Shown: positions 24,206-36,181 of the stretch, piece by piece
Position numbering within the stretch: the first letter of the stretch is position 1
How the letters are laid out: each line of letters starts with the position of its first letter
Assembly: GCA_950295325.1 (NCBI GenBank)
Contig: OX485805.1
Span: 6,016,501-6,080,500, forward strand
Source of the DNA: Polytrichum commune
Lineage: Eukaryota; Streptophyta; Polytrichopsida; Polytrichales; Polytrichaceae
Direction: 5' to 3'
Length of the DNA stretch: 64,000 bases
The notes under the pieces: generated by a model
What the model was told of the DNA's origin: nothing
The model's database searches: none
The model's input: the letters and a program-made list of their open reading frames with translations, nothing else
Translations under genes and position numbers: made by a program

Positions 24206-26159
24206 CTTTTTCATATACAAATCACATATTGTTGAAAGTAGTTCCCAACCAACAACAACACCAATGGTCACACAATTGTCGTTTCAAAGTTATGAATTGT
24301 TTGAACATCAATCAATGGTGGTATGTTGAGCTAACGGTTTGGGGATGGTCAGACGTATCTACTATATAGTTTGGAAAAGGTCGAACAACAAGAGCACATA
24401 TGTGATGAAGTTGTCAATGTTCAACCTTTCCAAACAACCAGCCATCGATAACACGTTCAAATGGGTTGGGATGGCAAGAATCCACTGTAGTAAGGTCGAT
24501 GCATCCATAGTTGACTATGTCCATTTAAGCACTCACTAGGGTCATGTAATGTTGTCACATATGAGATCTAAATTTTTGGGCGGCAACTTGTGAATGATTT
24601 CTCTCATTAGAGTTTTTATAATTGCAATAGCCAAGCATTAGCATTTAGATGAGTTGTTATGGGTTAACTTAAAAATCAACTATGTGTTACCCTAACTATG
24701 TGTTAAAGAGGCTTCAAAATTTGTAGCAATTTCCAAATTCATGGAAAAAAATTGCTTTCTCCTTAGAATTTTTTTCTTCAAAAGAAAATTAAAATATAAT
24801 ATAATAATAACAATGATAAAATATAATAAAATAATCCCACCATTACTCCTCCTAAACAAATGCGAAACTCTCTTATCTTATCGGTTGTAGATGCCTCAAC
24901 CTTATCCTAAGGTAGACGTGGTTAGTTTAAGTCATTTTCTCTCTACACCCACTTCTAGCAAGATATGAAAGATGCAATTGGTGTGTAATATCAAAATATC
25001 TTATTTGTGCCCCTAACCATTTGCCTAGACTTCTTGGAATTCATACACACATCTTGTTCATTATCACATACAAAAATATTCATGCTCATTGATTGGCCAT
25101 TTAGGTCCCCTCAAGTTACTCCTTTGGTAAGATGAATTCACATATGTGTAAACTCAATTTCATGGTTTTACAAACCAATTTGGTAAGAGGTTCTACCAAT
25201 TTCATTGGAATCATGAACCAAGTTCATTATGTAGACAAACAATTTAACTTGAACTTCCAACCAATTTCATTACATGTTGTGAACAGTTTCATGATTTGGT
25301 ACCCATTCTCACAACTTCACAAAAATCAATTGCATGAATTGTATAACTTTATTTCACACAAAACTTGTTCTCACATGGTCAACACCCTTCCCAAAATCAA
25401 ATCCACGAGATTGCACATTCCAACTACATTGGTTTCGTGTTGCTTGCTTTGATGTACAATAATCAAAGACCAAAGAAGAACCAACATTGCTTGCTTCTAG
25501 TTTTGAGGTATTGTAATAAAAGCCCAAAGAAAAATCAACGTACAAGCTAGAAGCTTCTAGGTAAATATAAAACAAATAAGAACCAATGAACACCAAGACA
25601 ACAAATAATGCTAAACGAGAAGGCTAGATGTTGAGAAGTTGAGAATATGAAAACTACAAAGTGCGAAAAGATTTATGAAATTGGTTTGGAAGATTTATGA
25701 AATCGCTAGAGATAAAGGTCCACTATCATAAAATTAAGGTGTGCCACATGTCAAGTTGATTTAGAAGAATCATGAGCTAATTTAGAAAATTCATGAAATT
25801 GGTAGAACACTATGATAATATTGGTTGTAAGGTTTAGGAACTAGCTTGGAACCTTCATGAAATTGAGTTTGCACAATTATGAAGTCATCTCACTAATGAA
25901 ATATACTCACTACGAAGTTCATTCATGAATCTAAAATGATTAGAGTTGAACCATCTATTCTTGATCAAGATCCCATCAGGATTATATGTGAATTGTGATC
26001 AAGCTAGGATTCAATTTTGATCATGCCGAAATCCACGGTGCCATGACACATGTACTTGATTTTTAGTGCTAAAACGAGGAGTTTGTATGAAAATGAGCGG
26101 TTATGGCATACTTGACATTGGTAATCTGCTTGGCTCAACTTTTGACCCTACCCCCTTTC
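24206..26159. other. AT-rich intergenic DNA, no gene seen
   Basis: Repeated TTCATGAAATT-like words in both orientations (for example around 25130-25330 and 25670-25930) suggest an old degenerate repeat. No coding or terminal structure was found. Confidence 0.4.
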
Positions 26160-27180
26160 AATTCTACCCATCAACTAATTATTTTTCCTAAAAAGAGCCA
26201 AAAAGCTTGCCAAACATTGTTCCTAGCATTATGGTCCTATAGTTCCATAGGGAGCATCTTTCACCAAATTTGAAGATCATTTGAATGATGTGTGATAGTC
26301 CCTGAAGTCGGGAAACCCTCTTTAGCCACCAAATTAAATAGCTTTGTGATTGGTTCACATAGGTCATTTGCAACCCATTTTAGAAGCTCGAGTTTCAACC
26401 CATGGATATCCCCGCCCTTGTGATTTGCTTGACCTTGTGATTTGCTAGGTCTTTCATATGGACCCATATTTTCCCCTTTGTAAAAACACCATAAAGCTAA
26501 ATGGTTGGAACAAAGTGATCATTGATACTTTGACAAGAGGTGTTTAGTTTTGTCCAATAATCTACTGCTTCTTGTGGCGTAAATGGGAGAGTTGAATCAT
26601 CTTTTTCTTAAAAGCTCTTCCAAAACAATTTTGGGTCACTTTTGGGTAGATGTAAATCCTTTTATTTGCACTCCAAGTGAGTGTTTCTTGTGCCAAATCA
26701 TCATGCCGTACTTTTATGAACATTTTGTTTGAACAACTAGAGTTTAACACCATATGGAAGTTTCACCAAGCCTCTTGACAATTGTTATCAAACCATGTGT
26801 TGGACGGTCTACCATGTTGTTTGCCACCACCTAATTTTTTACTTAGAGAAGATTAGTTGAGCTGCGTGTAGTATCAAGTGTAACCAAGCTTGACCACAAT
26901 CGTCTAATGAGGTGTAGGTCCTTGCCTTGCACATAAGTGAGTTCATGTTTGATATTGAGAACATATTGGTTTACCTTCTTGGGATTGGGACGAAGAACTT
27001 GACCTTGACTAGATGGGGCTAGAGGCCTCGAACCCATTGTGAGGAAGAGAGGACAATGATACAAGTCAGGTTGTTTATTACCTACAAAAAAACCAGAGAT
27101 AGAATTGAGAAGGGAGTTGGGATCACCCATGAGATAATCAATTACGTATGGGTCTCTTGAGTGTTTTCAAGAGCCTGAAC
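26160..27180 (-). pseudogene. LINE (non-LTR retrotransposon) ORF2 fragment
   Basis: The order on the minus strand is that of a LINE ORF2. First the end of an apurinic-type endonuclease (VIDYLMGDPNSLLNSISGFF, then a DHCPLFLTM-like motif read as YHCPLFLTM), then LAPSSQGQVLRPNPKKV, then the start of the reverse transcriptase (ELLKWVANDLCEPITKLFN, LVAKEGFPTSG, NYRTIMLGTMFGKLF). The pieces are spread over at least three frames, so it carries frameshifts, and the RT catalytic YADD block is absent. It is a truncated, dead copy. The clade (L1-like) is inferred from these partial motifs only. Confidence 0.7.
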
Positions 27181-28408
27181 TTTGAGTTCATGTTTCAAAT
27201 TTTTGACACATAACTGTTGAAAGTGCCTGGGTCCCCTATCCAAAAGTTTTTTGTTTGTTTTATTTCAGGTATTAGCTCACCTCAGGTGCTTTTCACGTTG
27301 AAGTGAGGAAGGAGGAAACAGGACCCGCAATACATGGATTTTCTTCAGATGCATTGTGAAGTTTATTCACAGTATTGGTCGAGTAAATGGCACATAATAC
27401 AAATTAGCTTGGTGCCAGCCACAATTGTGAGAAGTAATTTTAGCAGTCTCAATAAGATAGGTACTGTAAAGCCCTGGAGAGACTTCCCAAATAAAACCAC
27501 CAGCACAGCTTATTAGTAGCCTATATGTACTACAATCTTCTTTCTGCATAGAGGTGACATACCACCTCCATGGATCTCATGAGCTCCAAAGAATGGGTGA
27601 AGAAAACTGCATGAGTGCATCCCCAGACTCTTGCATCTCAAACGGCAGAGTATTGTCAGTGTCATAATTCTCAATACTTTCAAAGTAATACGAGAACCTT
27701 GAAGTGTACCAGAGAGCTACATGATCTGGTTACAGGCATATTATTAACTCTGTCCAAATAACTTATCCAACTCTGGGAAGGCAGAGAGCAATCTCAAGCA
27801 CATTCTCACAAACAAAGCACATTGCTTTCTATGGAGGCTGACCCTGAGAAATCTCCTTATGTGTTTCCATATCCCGAGTAAAATGTATGTTGTACACAGG
27901 GGACGATAGGTGCCAAAATCACAATAGGAGCCTGCATGTCCACAGACAGTATCAATTTTAGCAAAGGATGACGAGGCATTAAACATTGTCATATGGCTCT
28001 AGATTTGAACGAATAGAATTGATGGTGCAGCCTGAATTATCAATGAGTGGGTAGAACACCATAGTACATTAGATAATACACTCCTGGTGAAAGTCTTGCA
28101 AATGAACACCAAGTTGAAAGAGCAATACCTCACTGCCATGCAAGTAAAAGTCCGCCTTGTTGCAATCCAAGTCAGACAGCTAACCTGCACAAACAACTTA
28201 AAGAATGAAATGCACAGTATGACATCTTTCAGCTATGCACTTGCTTCAGAACTAGAATTGGACAACCACATTCTTTGCCAGGAACATCCTGAATACAAAC
28301 ATTTTCACCAATCTAGAAGACATTCACCCATGTTTGTGGACCTTGTAAACATCATAAGCCTTGAACACTAACAGCAACCACATGCTCTGGGGTTTCTGAT
28401 GCCCTACA
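27181..28408. other. 3' flank of the RNase H1-like gene
   Basis: No supported gene. The stretch probably holds the 3' UTR of the minus-strand gene. Open frames at 27744-27992 and 28087-28371 show no domain. Confidence 0.4.
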
Positions 28409-31058
28409 CTAGGTGCGAAAGATAGAAAGAAGGTGGAATGCAGGTGCAAGAGGAAGGGGAAATTCAAATGAACAAAGGAAAAATTCAGCTGTACAAAGAT
28501 ACAGATTTTGAATATCTGGCTTGTTTGCCATGCAGGGCAAGCATAGTAGGTATACCCTAGGTCTTGCTACTACAACAACTGCTCGAGTTTTCTTGATAGA
28601 GGAAAACATGTTCTGGAACCACTGGGCTCCAGCCATAGAAGGCGAGCGGTAGCCCACACAGTATGACTTGCAGGCCAACCGCAACTGAGAACTCTGCAGA
28701 GAGTCAAAGGCCCCATAGGTTTTGCTACCCCTGCTTTGTCGTTTCTTCTGTATCTCTGCTATAGCTTCAGCCGAAACTCCTTCCCATTTCTCCCACTCCG
28801 CTGTCAAGTTACAAGAGCTGACAAACTTCGTCTCTGCACAGTAAATACGACATGCAAAAGGTGAGAGATAGAGAAAAAAAACCTTTTCAGAGCAATTATG
28901 ATTGTTACTGATTTCTCAAAAATCCTACATAGACAATTTGTAACCTCCATACTCAGAAACATCTAAATTGACAAATGAGTTGACCTTCATGACAAAGGAT
29001 ACCTTCATGACATAGAACCAACTTCAGTGAAATTGAAGACGCTTTCATCTCATGATGCACACTACAGACTGCACCTTTGGTAAGTGACATGCTTCATGTC
29101 ACAGTTTGTTGCATTGAAATGCAGATCTCAGTACCTGGAAGAGCAACAGCTTCATTTGCTAGTCGATCAGCCACTGAATTGAGCTCCTGCAATAAAGGCA
29201 GGACAAGAGTTTTGTCAGAATAATCAAGGACCTATGCTCTCAAAGTCAACCTCTTGATAGCAACAGGTACATAGAGCCATATTGTACTGACACACATACA
29301 AATTGCACAGATTTAAAAGACAGATGTCATGCACATTTTAGTTGACACTTTAAATCTGAAATTGAAGTAGATAAGGTTTCTAGAATTGTATAAAATGTAC
29401 CCTGTCAACGTGCCGGATGGAGAATTCTGAGAAATTCAGCATTAAATTCTGTGCCTCTTTACATAAAACTTGAAGTCTAGGGTGGTGAGCCCGCCATCTT
29501 CCTAATACCTGCACCAGGTCAGATTGTATTAGTTTCTGACAGACATCGCAGGTAACTATGAGCATCACAGCAGTGATGGCACTAGCAATTTGACTTCATG
29601 AAGATGCAGAACAACTTTACAAGGAGTTCAAAAATTACTTGTTCACACACGAGCTTCGAATCTCCCTGGACTCTCACACGATAGATGCCTCTGTCCAGAG
29701 CACCACGTAGACCTAATATAAAAGCTCTATATTCAGCAACATTGTTTGTTGTTGACCCCAAACCTTCTCTGAGCTCACAAACCTGTGGTGTGCCCGCATC
29801 CAATCACATGTATCCACCGTTACTTTATGGTTACTTTATTCAATAATGCACGTGATACATCTGTTGTAATTGAAATAGGTGTCACCTTATGACACTAGCT
29901 TGAAACATGTGGAAATTAAATTTATAAACTTGTAAACTTCATGAATACTTTACACATTGGAAGGAGAATCAGTGCAATTACATCTCACCTAAAGCTAAAA
30001 CATCCTATAATTTCAAAAGTGATGAGACATACCACAGATCCATCAGGATGCCGAAGCAAGGCCCCAGCACCAGCTGGTCCTGGGTTGCTTTTTGAAGCAC
30101 CATCATATTCTACTTGGTACACATCATCCTGCAAAGAAGAAATTGATGTATGTGAGAATCCCCACAGCCAACCTGAAACTAGTCAGTATTGCAATGTCCA
30201 GTGCTTCTCTTTCCAGAATGGTACTATCCAGTTCACCCTTGAAGAAAATTATCAGAGGATCCGTTCAGGGACGCCCTTTCCCCCATATTCTCATATATCT
30301 GACTTTAGAAAATGCACATAATGGAGCTATATGTCAAAATTCATCTGCTTGCCTGCTCTATCTATTACTGAAATAAGAAACAAAATTCAAAAGAACCCTT
30401 TGTAATTCTTCCATAGACCATGATTGCTACGTGACACACAAATGGTTTTAATGCCAAGAGTTATCAGCAAGTACATTTATGACACCCTGGTTCCAATCAA
30501 AAAACCCTCAGATTGACATATACCATTACATACTTGTACATGTTCCACCCAAGGTATGTGATGCAAACCTGAGTTGCTGGAATGTAAGTTTCTGGAACCT
30601 GAGGTGAAGGAGGTCGAGCTACCATGGATGTATTGATATAAGAATGCTTTCGCTTTAAACTTAATGGTGTTGGAGATTTTGGTCTTTTTTGTACTGTTTC
30701 TGACAGTGCTGGTTTCTGCAGAAGTGAGGGTCCTGATGTGCTGGGCTTAGAATCATCCATGTACTGCTGCGCTTCAATACGTGAATTGAAGCTTTTAAAC
30801 ATATTCCCCTTAAATCCTTGGACCTGATCACCCCACATACAAGTGCACACACTAATCAACCTCCATGCTCTTGAGTATATTCTAATTGAACCCTACCACC
30901 TGTCACTTGGAGAGAAAATTTTGTACCTGGTTGCTGCAGTCTGCCCAGGTGGTGTAGATGCCCGGGACATGGCCCTTCTTCACCGCGTAGAACTTGGTCT
31001 TGGACGCCATGTCCGAGGATGGGGCAGGGCCCAATGGCTTCTTCCGAGCGCGAGGCAT
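28409..31058 (-). CDS. RNase H1-like protein with N-terminal hybrid-binding domain
   Basis: Seven minus-strand exons: 30927-31058, 30569-30823, 30033-30128, 29639-29782, 29401-29508, 29135-29186 and 28409-28833, all with GT/AG borders and consistent phase, giving 403 residues. Residues about 20-60 (KTKFYAVKKGHVPGIYTTW, then VQGFKGNMFKSF) form the viroplasmin-like RNA:DNA hybrid-binding domain of eukaryotic RNase H1. A Pro/Ser-rich linker follows. The catalytic domain (about 133-262) has the four acidic residues D138 (VEYDGAS), E178 (NVAEYRAF), D202 (QGDSKLV) and D252 (SVADRLAN). The enzyme cleaves the RNA of RNA:DNA hybrids; the compartment (nucleus, plastid or mitochondrion) is not evident. 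The 140-residue tail in the last exon, with EWEKWEGVSAEAIAEIQKK, is an unrecognised extension and its terminal hydrophobic part could be an intron read-through. Confidence 0.9.
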
Positions 31059-31226
31059 GTAGCCAAGCGTAACTCACAATTGCATTGAGTGGCGAGGGCA
31101 GAGTAAGAAAAGCTTTTCTGTTGCCTGCGAGTCTGGCTTCTCCGAGAAGATTTCGTTCGATGCTTCAATACACAAGAGAGTGAAGACTGCGAGTGCGAAG
31201 GTGGCGTTCAACACACAGAGAAGAAC

Positions 31227-31275
31227 AGGAGAGAGAGGGAGAGAAAGAGAGAGACAAGAAAGAGGAAGATAGAGA
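31227..31275 (+). repeat. GA-rich microsatellite upstream of the RNase H1-like gene
   Basis: Imperfect (GA)n tract, for example GAGAGAGGGAGAGAAAGAG, about 170-215 bp upstream of the start codon. On the coding strand it is a CT-rich tract, a common feature of plant core promoters and leaders. Confidence 0.7.
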
Positions 31276-31431
31276 GTGACCGTGGTCCGTGCTTACTATT
31301 CTTGAGCCCCCTTCCAGGCCTCGCCCCTAAGGGCGGGACACAGGAGGGCCTCCGCCTCTCTGCCCGCCCGGCCACTCCTGCCCGCCCGAGCCCGGCCCCG
31401 GCCTCCTTGCGAGCGCCACCAACTCGGGTAA

Positions 31432-31560
31432 GCTACACTAAATATTATATTTACTGTCACCAATTCTAATTGTCTTACTCCATAATTATTTGTAAACCGC
31501 GGTGTAGTGTCACCAACACTAAATGTTAACCCAACATTATTTATCATTCCTTGTAAATGT
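31432..31560. mobile_element. MITE family A fragment (other end, inverted)
   Basis: CTACACTAAATATTATATTT and onward is the reverse complement of 7969-8081, including CAACATTATTTATCATTCCTTGT. The opposite end was not recognised. Confidence 0.6.
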
Positions 31561-34500
31561 TTTGGAGGTTATAAATACATGTGTTGCAATTACTGTCACT
31601 TACATGTGTTGGTAAGTGACAATCTTTGCAACACATTATGATGTATTTTCAATCCCATCAACCTTTTTGGCTTCCCAACCTTTAAAATCATGTTCATTTC
31701 ACTTCATCATACCAAATATCTTTAATCATTTCAATATAGTTTTATTTTTAGAGTATATTCCATTTTTAAAATAGTTTGACTATAAAGGAAATGCAAGGGG
31801 ACATTTGACATTCAAGAAATGAACCCTAGAACTATGGAATTTGTGTCTACATCTTGTCAAAGGATCTATTTGTGTAATCAACTTGGCATTTGTATGTCTA
31901 GAAATTAGCCTTAGTATATTAGTGTAGCTTGAATGTTAGTAAGTGGGCCTCAAAAATAGTTGCAAGTACCTACATATTTTGAAAGTTCATAAAATCTATA
32001 TATATACCAACAATGTACTTGTCATCCAATTTTTTGGGATGGCATTGATGCATTTTGAAAATTTGTTAGTATTTAGCTTAAATTTTCTCTATCAACTTTC
32101 ATTTAGCAAGCAAATGTTGAATTTACTGCTTTTAAGGTAAAACATGGGATTAATGAGTTAAGGGCTGGATCGTTTTTTACTTTTGGCCGGAGATAGCAAG
32201 AGTGTTGAGTAGGGGCCATAAACATGTGCAAAATGTGGCGAATTAGGGCAATGTTTTATGAGTTGGGCTATGGATAGACACACCTCCTAGCCGAGCCTCT
32301 AGCTCTTCTTCCATATATATAATTTTGGTAGGCAATAGTTAGGACAATTTGGAAGACTCTAAGAAAGGCATGAGCATTGGAATCCCTCTCAAGAAGAGAG
32401 AGGACTTTGTATTGTCAATCAAATTGGTTCAACCATGGTCTGAATGTAGTACTGGGTGTGAAGCCCTTTTTACTATCAATATATGCTTGAGGGATTCATG
32501 ATTGTGAGTGACCATTATCTTTGTGTAATTTGGTGAACTAACATTCAGATTTCTTGTGAAGAGAGTGAGTTGTTGTGATCGTTAAATTGTTAAATGCCAT
32601 AGACTAAGCACAGTAAGAAGGTGAGAGACCTTATTGTGTTGATCAATATATCTCTTGTGGGTGTGACAAAGAGTCGCATGTAAGCAATGAAGGTGTCAAT
32701 TCTCAAGAAGAGAATGTGAAATTGAATTTAAAGTTTCTTGATTACTATTGTATGTGTGGAACTCTGGGTGCAAAACGTTTTTCCTCGAAATTTTCATGTG
32801 GGTATGACTATAATCTCAACATGAGTCTCTAAGCTATTGTTGATGTTAATGTCAAGGTGTGAAGCCTCTCATTTACAAGGCAAAGTCTTGAAATATCATT
32901 CTCAAATGGTCATGTCAATGTGTATGGCCATGATTCCAATTGGAAGCACGGGATGTGAAGCTCTATGTTGAATCCGAGCAATAACTGAACTTGTCAACTT
33001 GGACAAATACTATAGTCTCGCCTAATCAATTGGTTCAAATGCCTTATGAATAGTCCATTCATATTTCCATTGCCATTGGATCAGATTGTCGTGGTGGTAA
33101 AGACTCGATCATCATGAGAAATTAATTGAATGATATTATGTCATTGATATATTTCATCAAGTACCATTGTCTTAACCATGGAATGGGGGTGTTGAGACTT
33201 TTATTTCTAAATTGTAAATTTTGATGTGCAATCAATGTTATGGTGGCAATTAGCTTGGTGTAATTGTGTAACACAAATGTTTGTACTTTTAAGTGGTTGG
33301 AAGAAGATTACACATTGTTAAAACAATTAGCTCAATTAGCCGCAGGGCGTGAAATTCAAAACCTCTCAAATATATATTGGGTTTATTTCATGATCTTACG
33401 TATCGGTCATTATTTGAAATCATAAAATGACTTGAAAAATTCAATCAAGTTCACAAATGGAGTGTGAAGGCCAATGCTACAAGTTGGCGATGGTTTCTCG
33501 AGAATTGAAGAGACGTAGCAAGATAAATGAAGAGAGTATTGCTAGTATATTCCAATTATTCCATGACCAAGGGAATCTTTCCTTAAGTAGTGCTTAAAAT
33601 GAAGCTGAACAAATCAACAAGCAAATACACTTGCCCAAAGACACTTGATGATTACACAATACATTTTGACTATGACATGCGTACTCATCACATGGCCATA
33701 CATACAAATTCATGATACATGATTATATAACCTTAGCTACTTTGTATTAAAAGGCTAATGGTCATACAAATTGATCATTGTCTTTTGTGTATGTCTTTTG
33801 AATTAAATTATTTGAAGTTACAAGTTTCTTAAGAATATAAATTCGTATTATAAAAATATTTAATCCACAAACATTAAAATGAACTTCATAATTTCACATA
33901 ATTAAAGGTTCCTTGCAAAAGGAACATAAGCTAATGACATGTGAATTATTAATAAATGTCAATGAATCAAATAACCCCATGCAATGCACTAAAATCAAAT
34001 CAAGATAAGACAAGAATGAACCATGACATAGGCATACATACTAATTTATTATGGCCTATGATTTTAGAAACTTACTGGATGTTGGCATTCAATCGGTCGA
34101 GTTAAAGCCAATTGTCCCACTGCCTCATCAAAGGTTAGATAAATTATTGAACGCCACAACTTGCAGGGCTCGTTCCACTAAATTTTTAATCCACTAAATT
34201 ATCATATAATTAATATGAGATCATTATTCAAGGCAAGGCACCTTTGGCCCTAATTATATGTGGTCATGGGTTACTCAAAAGATTATTGACAAGTTATTCC
34301 TCCCTACATTGAATAACCATGATGTAACGAGTCGTAACTATTGGACTGTGATTGGCTGTAAATGATAGCCTACGCAATTGCATGTATTGTCCTAACTGAT
34401 CATAATAAATAATTATTTAAATCCCGAATATTTGAAATCCACATTAAAAAATATTTTATATAAAATTAATGTTTTAATTCCGCTTTGAAGTCATTGTGAT

Positions 34501-35170
34501 CTACCATATAGCATAATAATGACATTGAGAGTTCAATTTGGCATTTATTTAATATTTAATATTTAATTTTGTTGAATAAAATCCAATAAAAATGTATTTA
34601 TAATATTAACATTATTTATTGATTATATATTATTGACAATTAATATTCGATAATAATTACAATTCTAAATGATGTGATATGTTGCACATGACTTTGATTA
34701 AGCTTAACGAATATGTCCGCATTTATGATGACATTCGCCATCGTGTAGTCAAATTTGCATATATACATGAATACATGATACACATTTGTTTGTAATGTAA
34801 CCCGTTCGCATTCTTTTCTCATTATGGCATACATTGTAAGTAGTACATACTCTCCCATTTGTTTTTAAGCTTTGCATTATTAACATTTACATTATGTCAG
34901 ATTATCATAAATTAGCAAATGCTAGGATGGGTTTTGAATTGGATCGAACTTAGAAAATTAAGGAAACTTAAAGATAAATTTAAATATTTGATATGATGAT
35001 AATACCCTAATGTTTTATGAAGTTTGAAACCAACATTGTACAAATCAAAGGTAAATTTTAAAAAATCAAAAATATTTTTGAATTACTTTGAATATCTTCA
35101 TATTTTCACCGTGATTAAACAACCTAATTACAAATCATCTCAAAAAAATTCAACTTCATTCTATGTTTTC
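31561..35170. other. 3.6-kb AT-rich stretch, no gene seen
   Basis: No coding, RNA or terminal-repeat structure was recognised. Recurrent GTGTGAAGCC-like words between about 32450 and 33480 hint at an old, diverged repeat. Confidence 0.4.
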
Positions 35171-35611
35171 TGTCGTGTAAATACCGATCGTGTATCACTA
35201 CAGCTCGAGTACCAACCACCACTAACAAACAACACTAAAACATAGCAAGGTCAAATATGAACAACACATCTCGATAGAGAAGGAAGAGAGTAGAACACTC
35301 GTAATAGCTCTAAATCTCTCTTCAAATGCACACAATTAGTCAAACTATCTCTCACTCCACCACGGGAGAATCCAAAAGTGCAAGAGAGGGGAGAAGAACT
35401 CAAGATTTATTGCAAAAACATGCAATCTACACCTTACACAAGCTCTCTTCACACACTCACTCACAAGACTTGATTTGGCAAGAATGCCAAGCCAAGGAGG
35501 AGGCTCCTCACTTAGGAGCCTCACTTTCCAAAACTAAGGTTCATCCATCTAACTCTAAATGAATGAAGCCCAACGGATGAGGTGCGGCCGCCGACGCCGC
35601 ATACCGTGACA
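35171..35611 (-). repeat. full-length 3' LTR copy, 441 bp
   Basis: On the minus strand it runs from TGTCACGGTATGCGG to GTATTTACACGACA, so it has TG...CA ends with short imperfect inverted repeats. The segment 35397-35611 matches the right-hand LTR at 45609-45824. It lies two bases away from a second, 106-bp LTR piece. Confidence 0.75.
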
Positions 35612-35613
35612 AC

Positions 35614-35719
35614 TGTCGTGTAAATACCGATCGTGTGTCACTACAGCTCGAGTACCAACCACCACTAACAAACAACACTAAAACATAGCAAGGTTACATA
35701 TAAACAACACATCTTGACA
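35614..35719 (-). repeat. truncated LTR piece next to the polypurine tract, 106 bp
   Basis: It begins TGTCAAGATGTGTTG directly after the polypurine tract and ends TTTACACGACA. All but the first few bases match the last ~105 bp of the neighbouring 441-bp LTR (35171-35275). It looks like a 3' LTR with its U3/R part deleted, standing in tandem with a complete LTR. Confidence 0.7.
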
Positions 35720-35731
35720 TGCCCCCTTTAG
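35720..35731 (-). other. polypurine tract
   Basis: The minus strand reads CTAAAGGGGGCA directly before the TGTCA start of the LTR piece. This is the expected site for plus-strand priming in reverse transcription and fixes the 3' end of the internal region. Confidence 0.75.
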
Positions 35732-36046
35732 CTGACTATGGAGTCCCGCCAAGCAGCTAGGACCAACACCAATCGAAGGGTATGGATAATGAAGGATTGC
35801 TCTGCAACCAACTAGTGTAGTGAAAGTCATTCTAAGGAACTGTAGGCTGGGTGCAATGTGAGCCCCATCCGTAATTGCCTCTGATGGTTGGCCATCAGAT
35901 TTCACAGAATTAATGTCACCGCCTCATGTCGATTGCGTCTCTAAGCCATAACTCCTCATCTTCCACTTGGGCATGCATAAGATGATGAAAACCACACAAA
36001 ATTATTAAGTACGATTGGTAGAAGCACCAAGTACTGAAGATCCTCG

Positions 36047-36181
36047 ACAGCGAGGACAACTCCACTATCCAGATGGTAAAGAAGTCGAGGGTGGCCTCAA
36101 GCATGCCATGTGCCAACCACGTTGACATTCATCACACAAGAGCATAGTTGCCGCTCCTTTCTTCTATCCACACACAAAACA
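36047..36181 (-). pseudogene. PHD finger at the C-terminus of the retroelement polyprotein
   Basis: In one frame following the integrase C-terminal region lies the C4HC3 pattern CFVCG ... LLCDECQRGWHMACLRPP ... WSCPRC, with the conserved Trp two residues before the seventh Cys. The eight zinc ligands are all present. PHD fingers read histone H3 tails, mostly the methylation state of Lys4. Two in-frame TAG codons (36164-36166 and 36065-36067) interrupt it; the polyprotein then ends at TAA 36005-36007. Its position is where chromoviruses carry a chromodomain, so a role in choosing integration sites is a fair inference. I know of no standard Ty3 clade defined by this feature. Confidence 0.85.

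Noticed and set aside
24002-24329. Open frames on both strands as proteins
   Set aside because: They overlie the SINE-like repeat with pol III boxes.
36047-36181. A chromodomain, as usual at the end of chromovirus integrases
   Set aside because: The Cys/His spacing is that of a PHD finger and no chromodomain aromatic pattern is seen.
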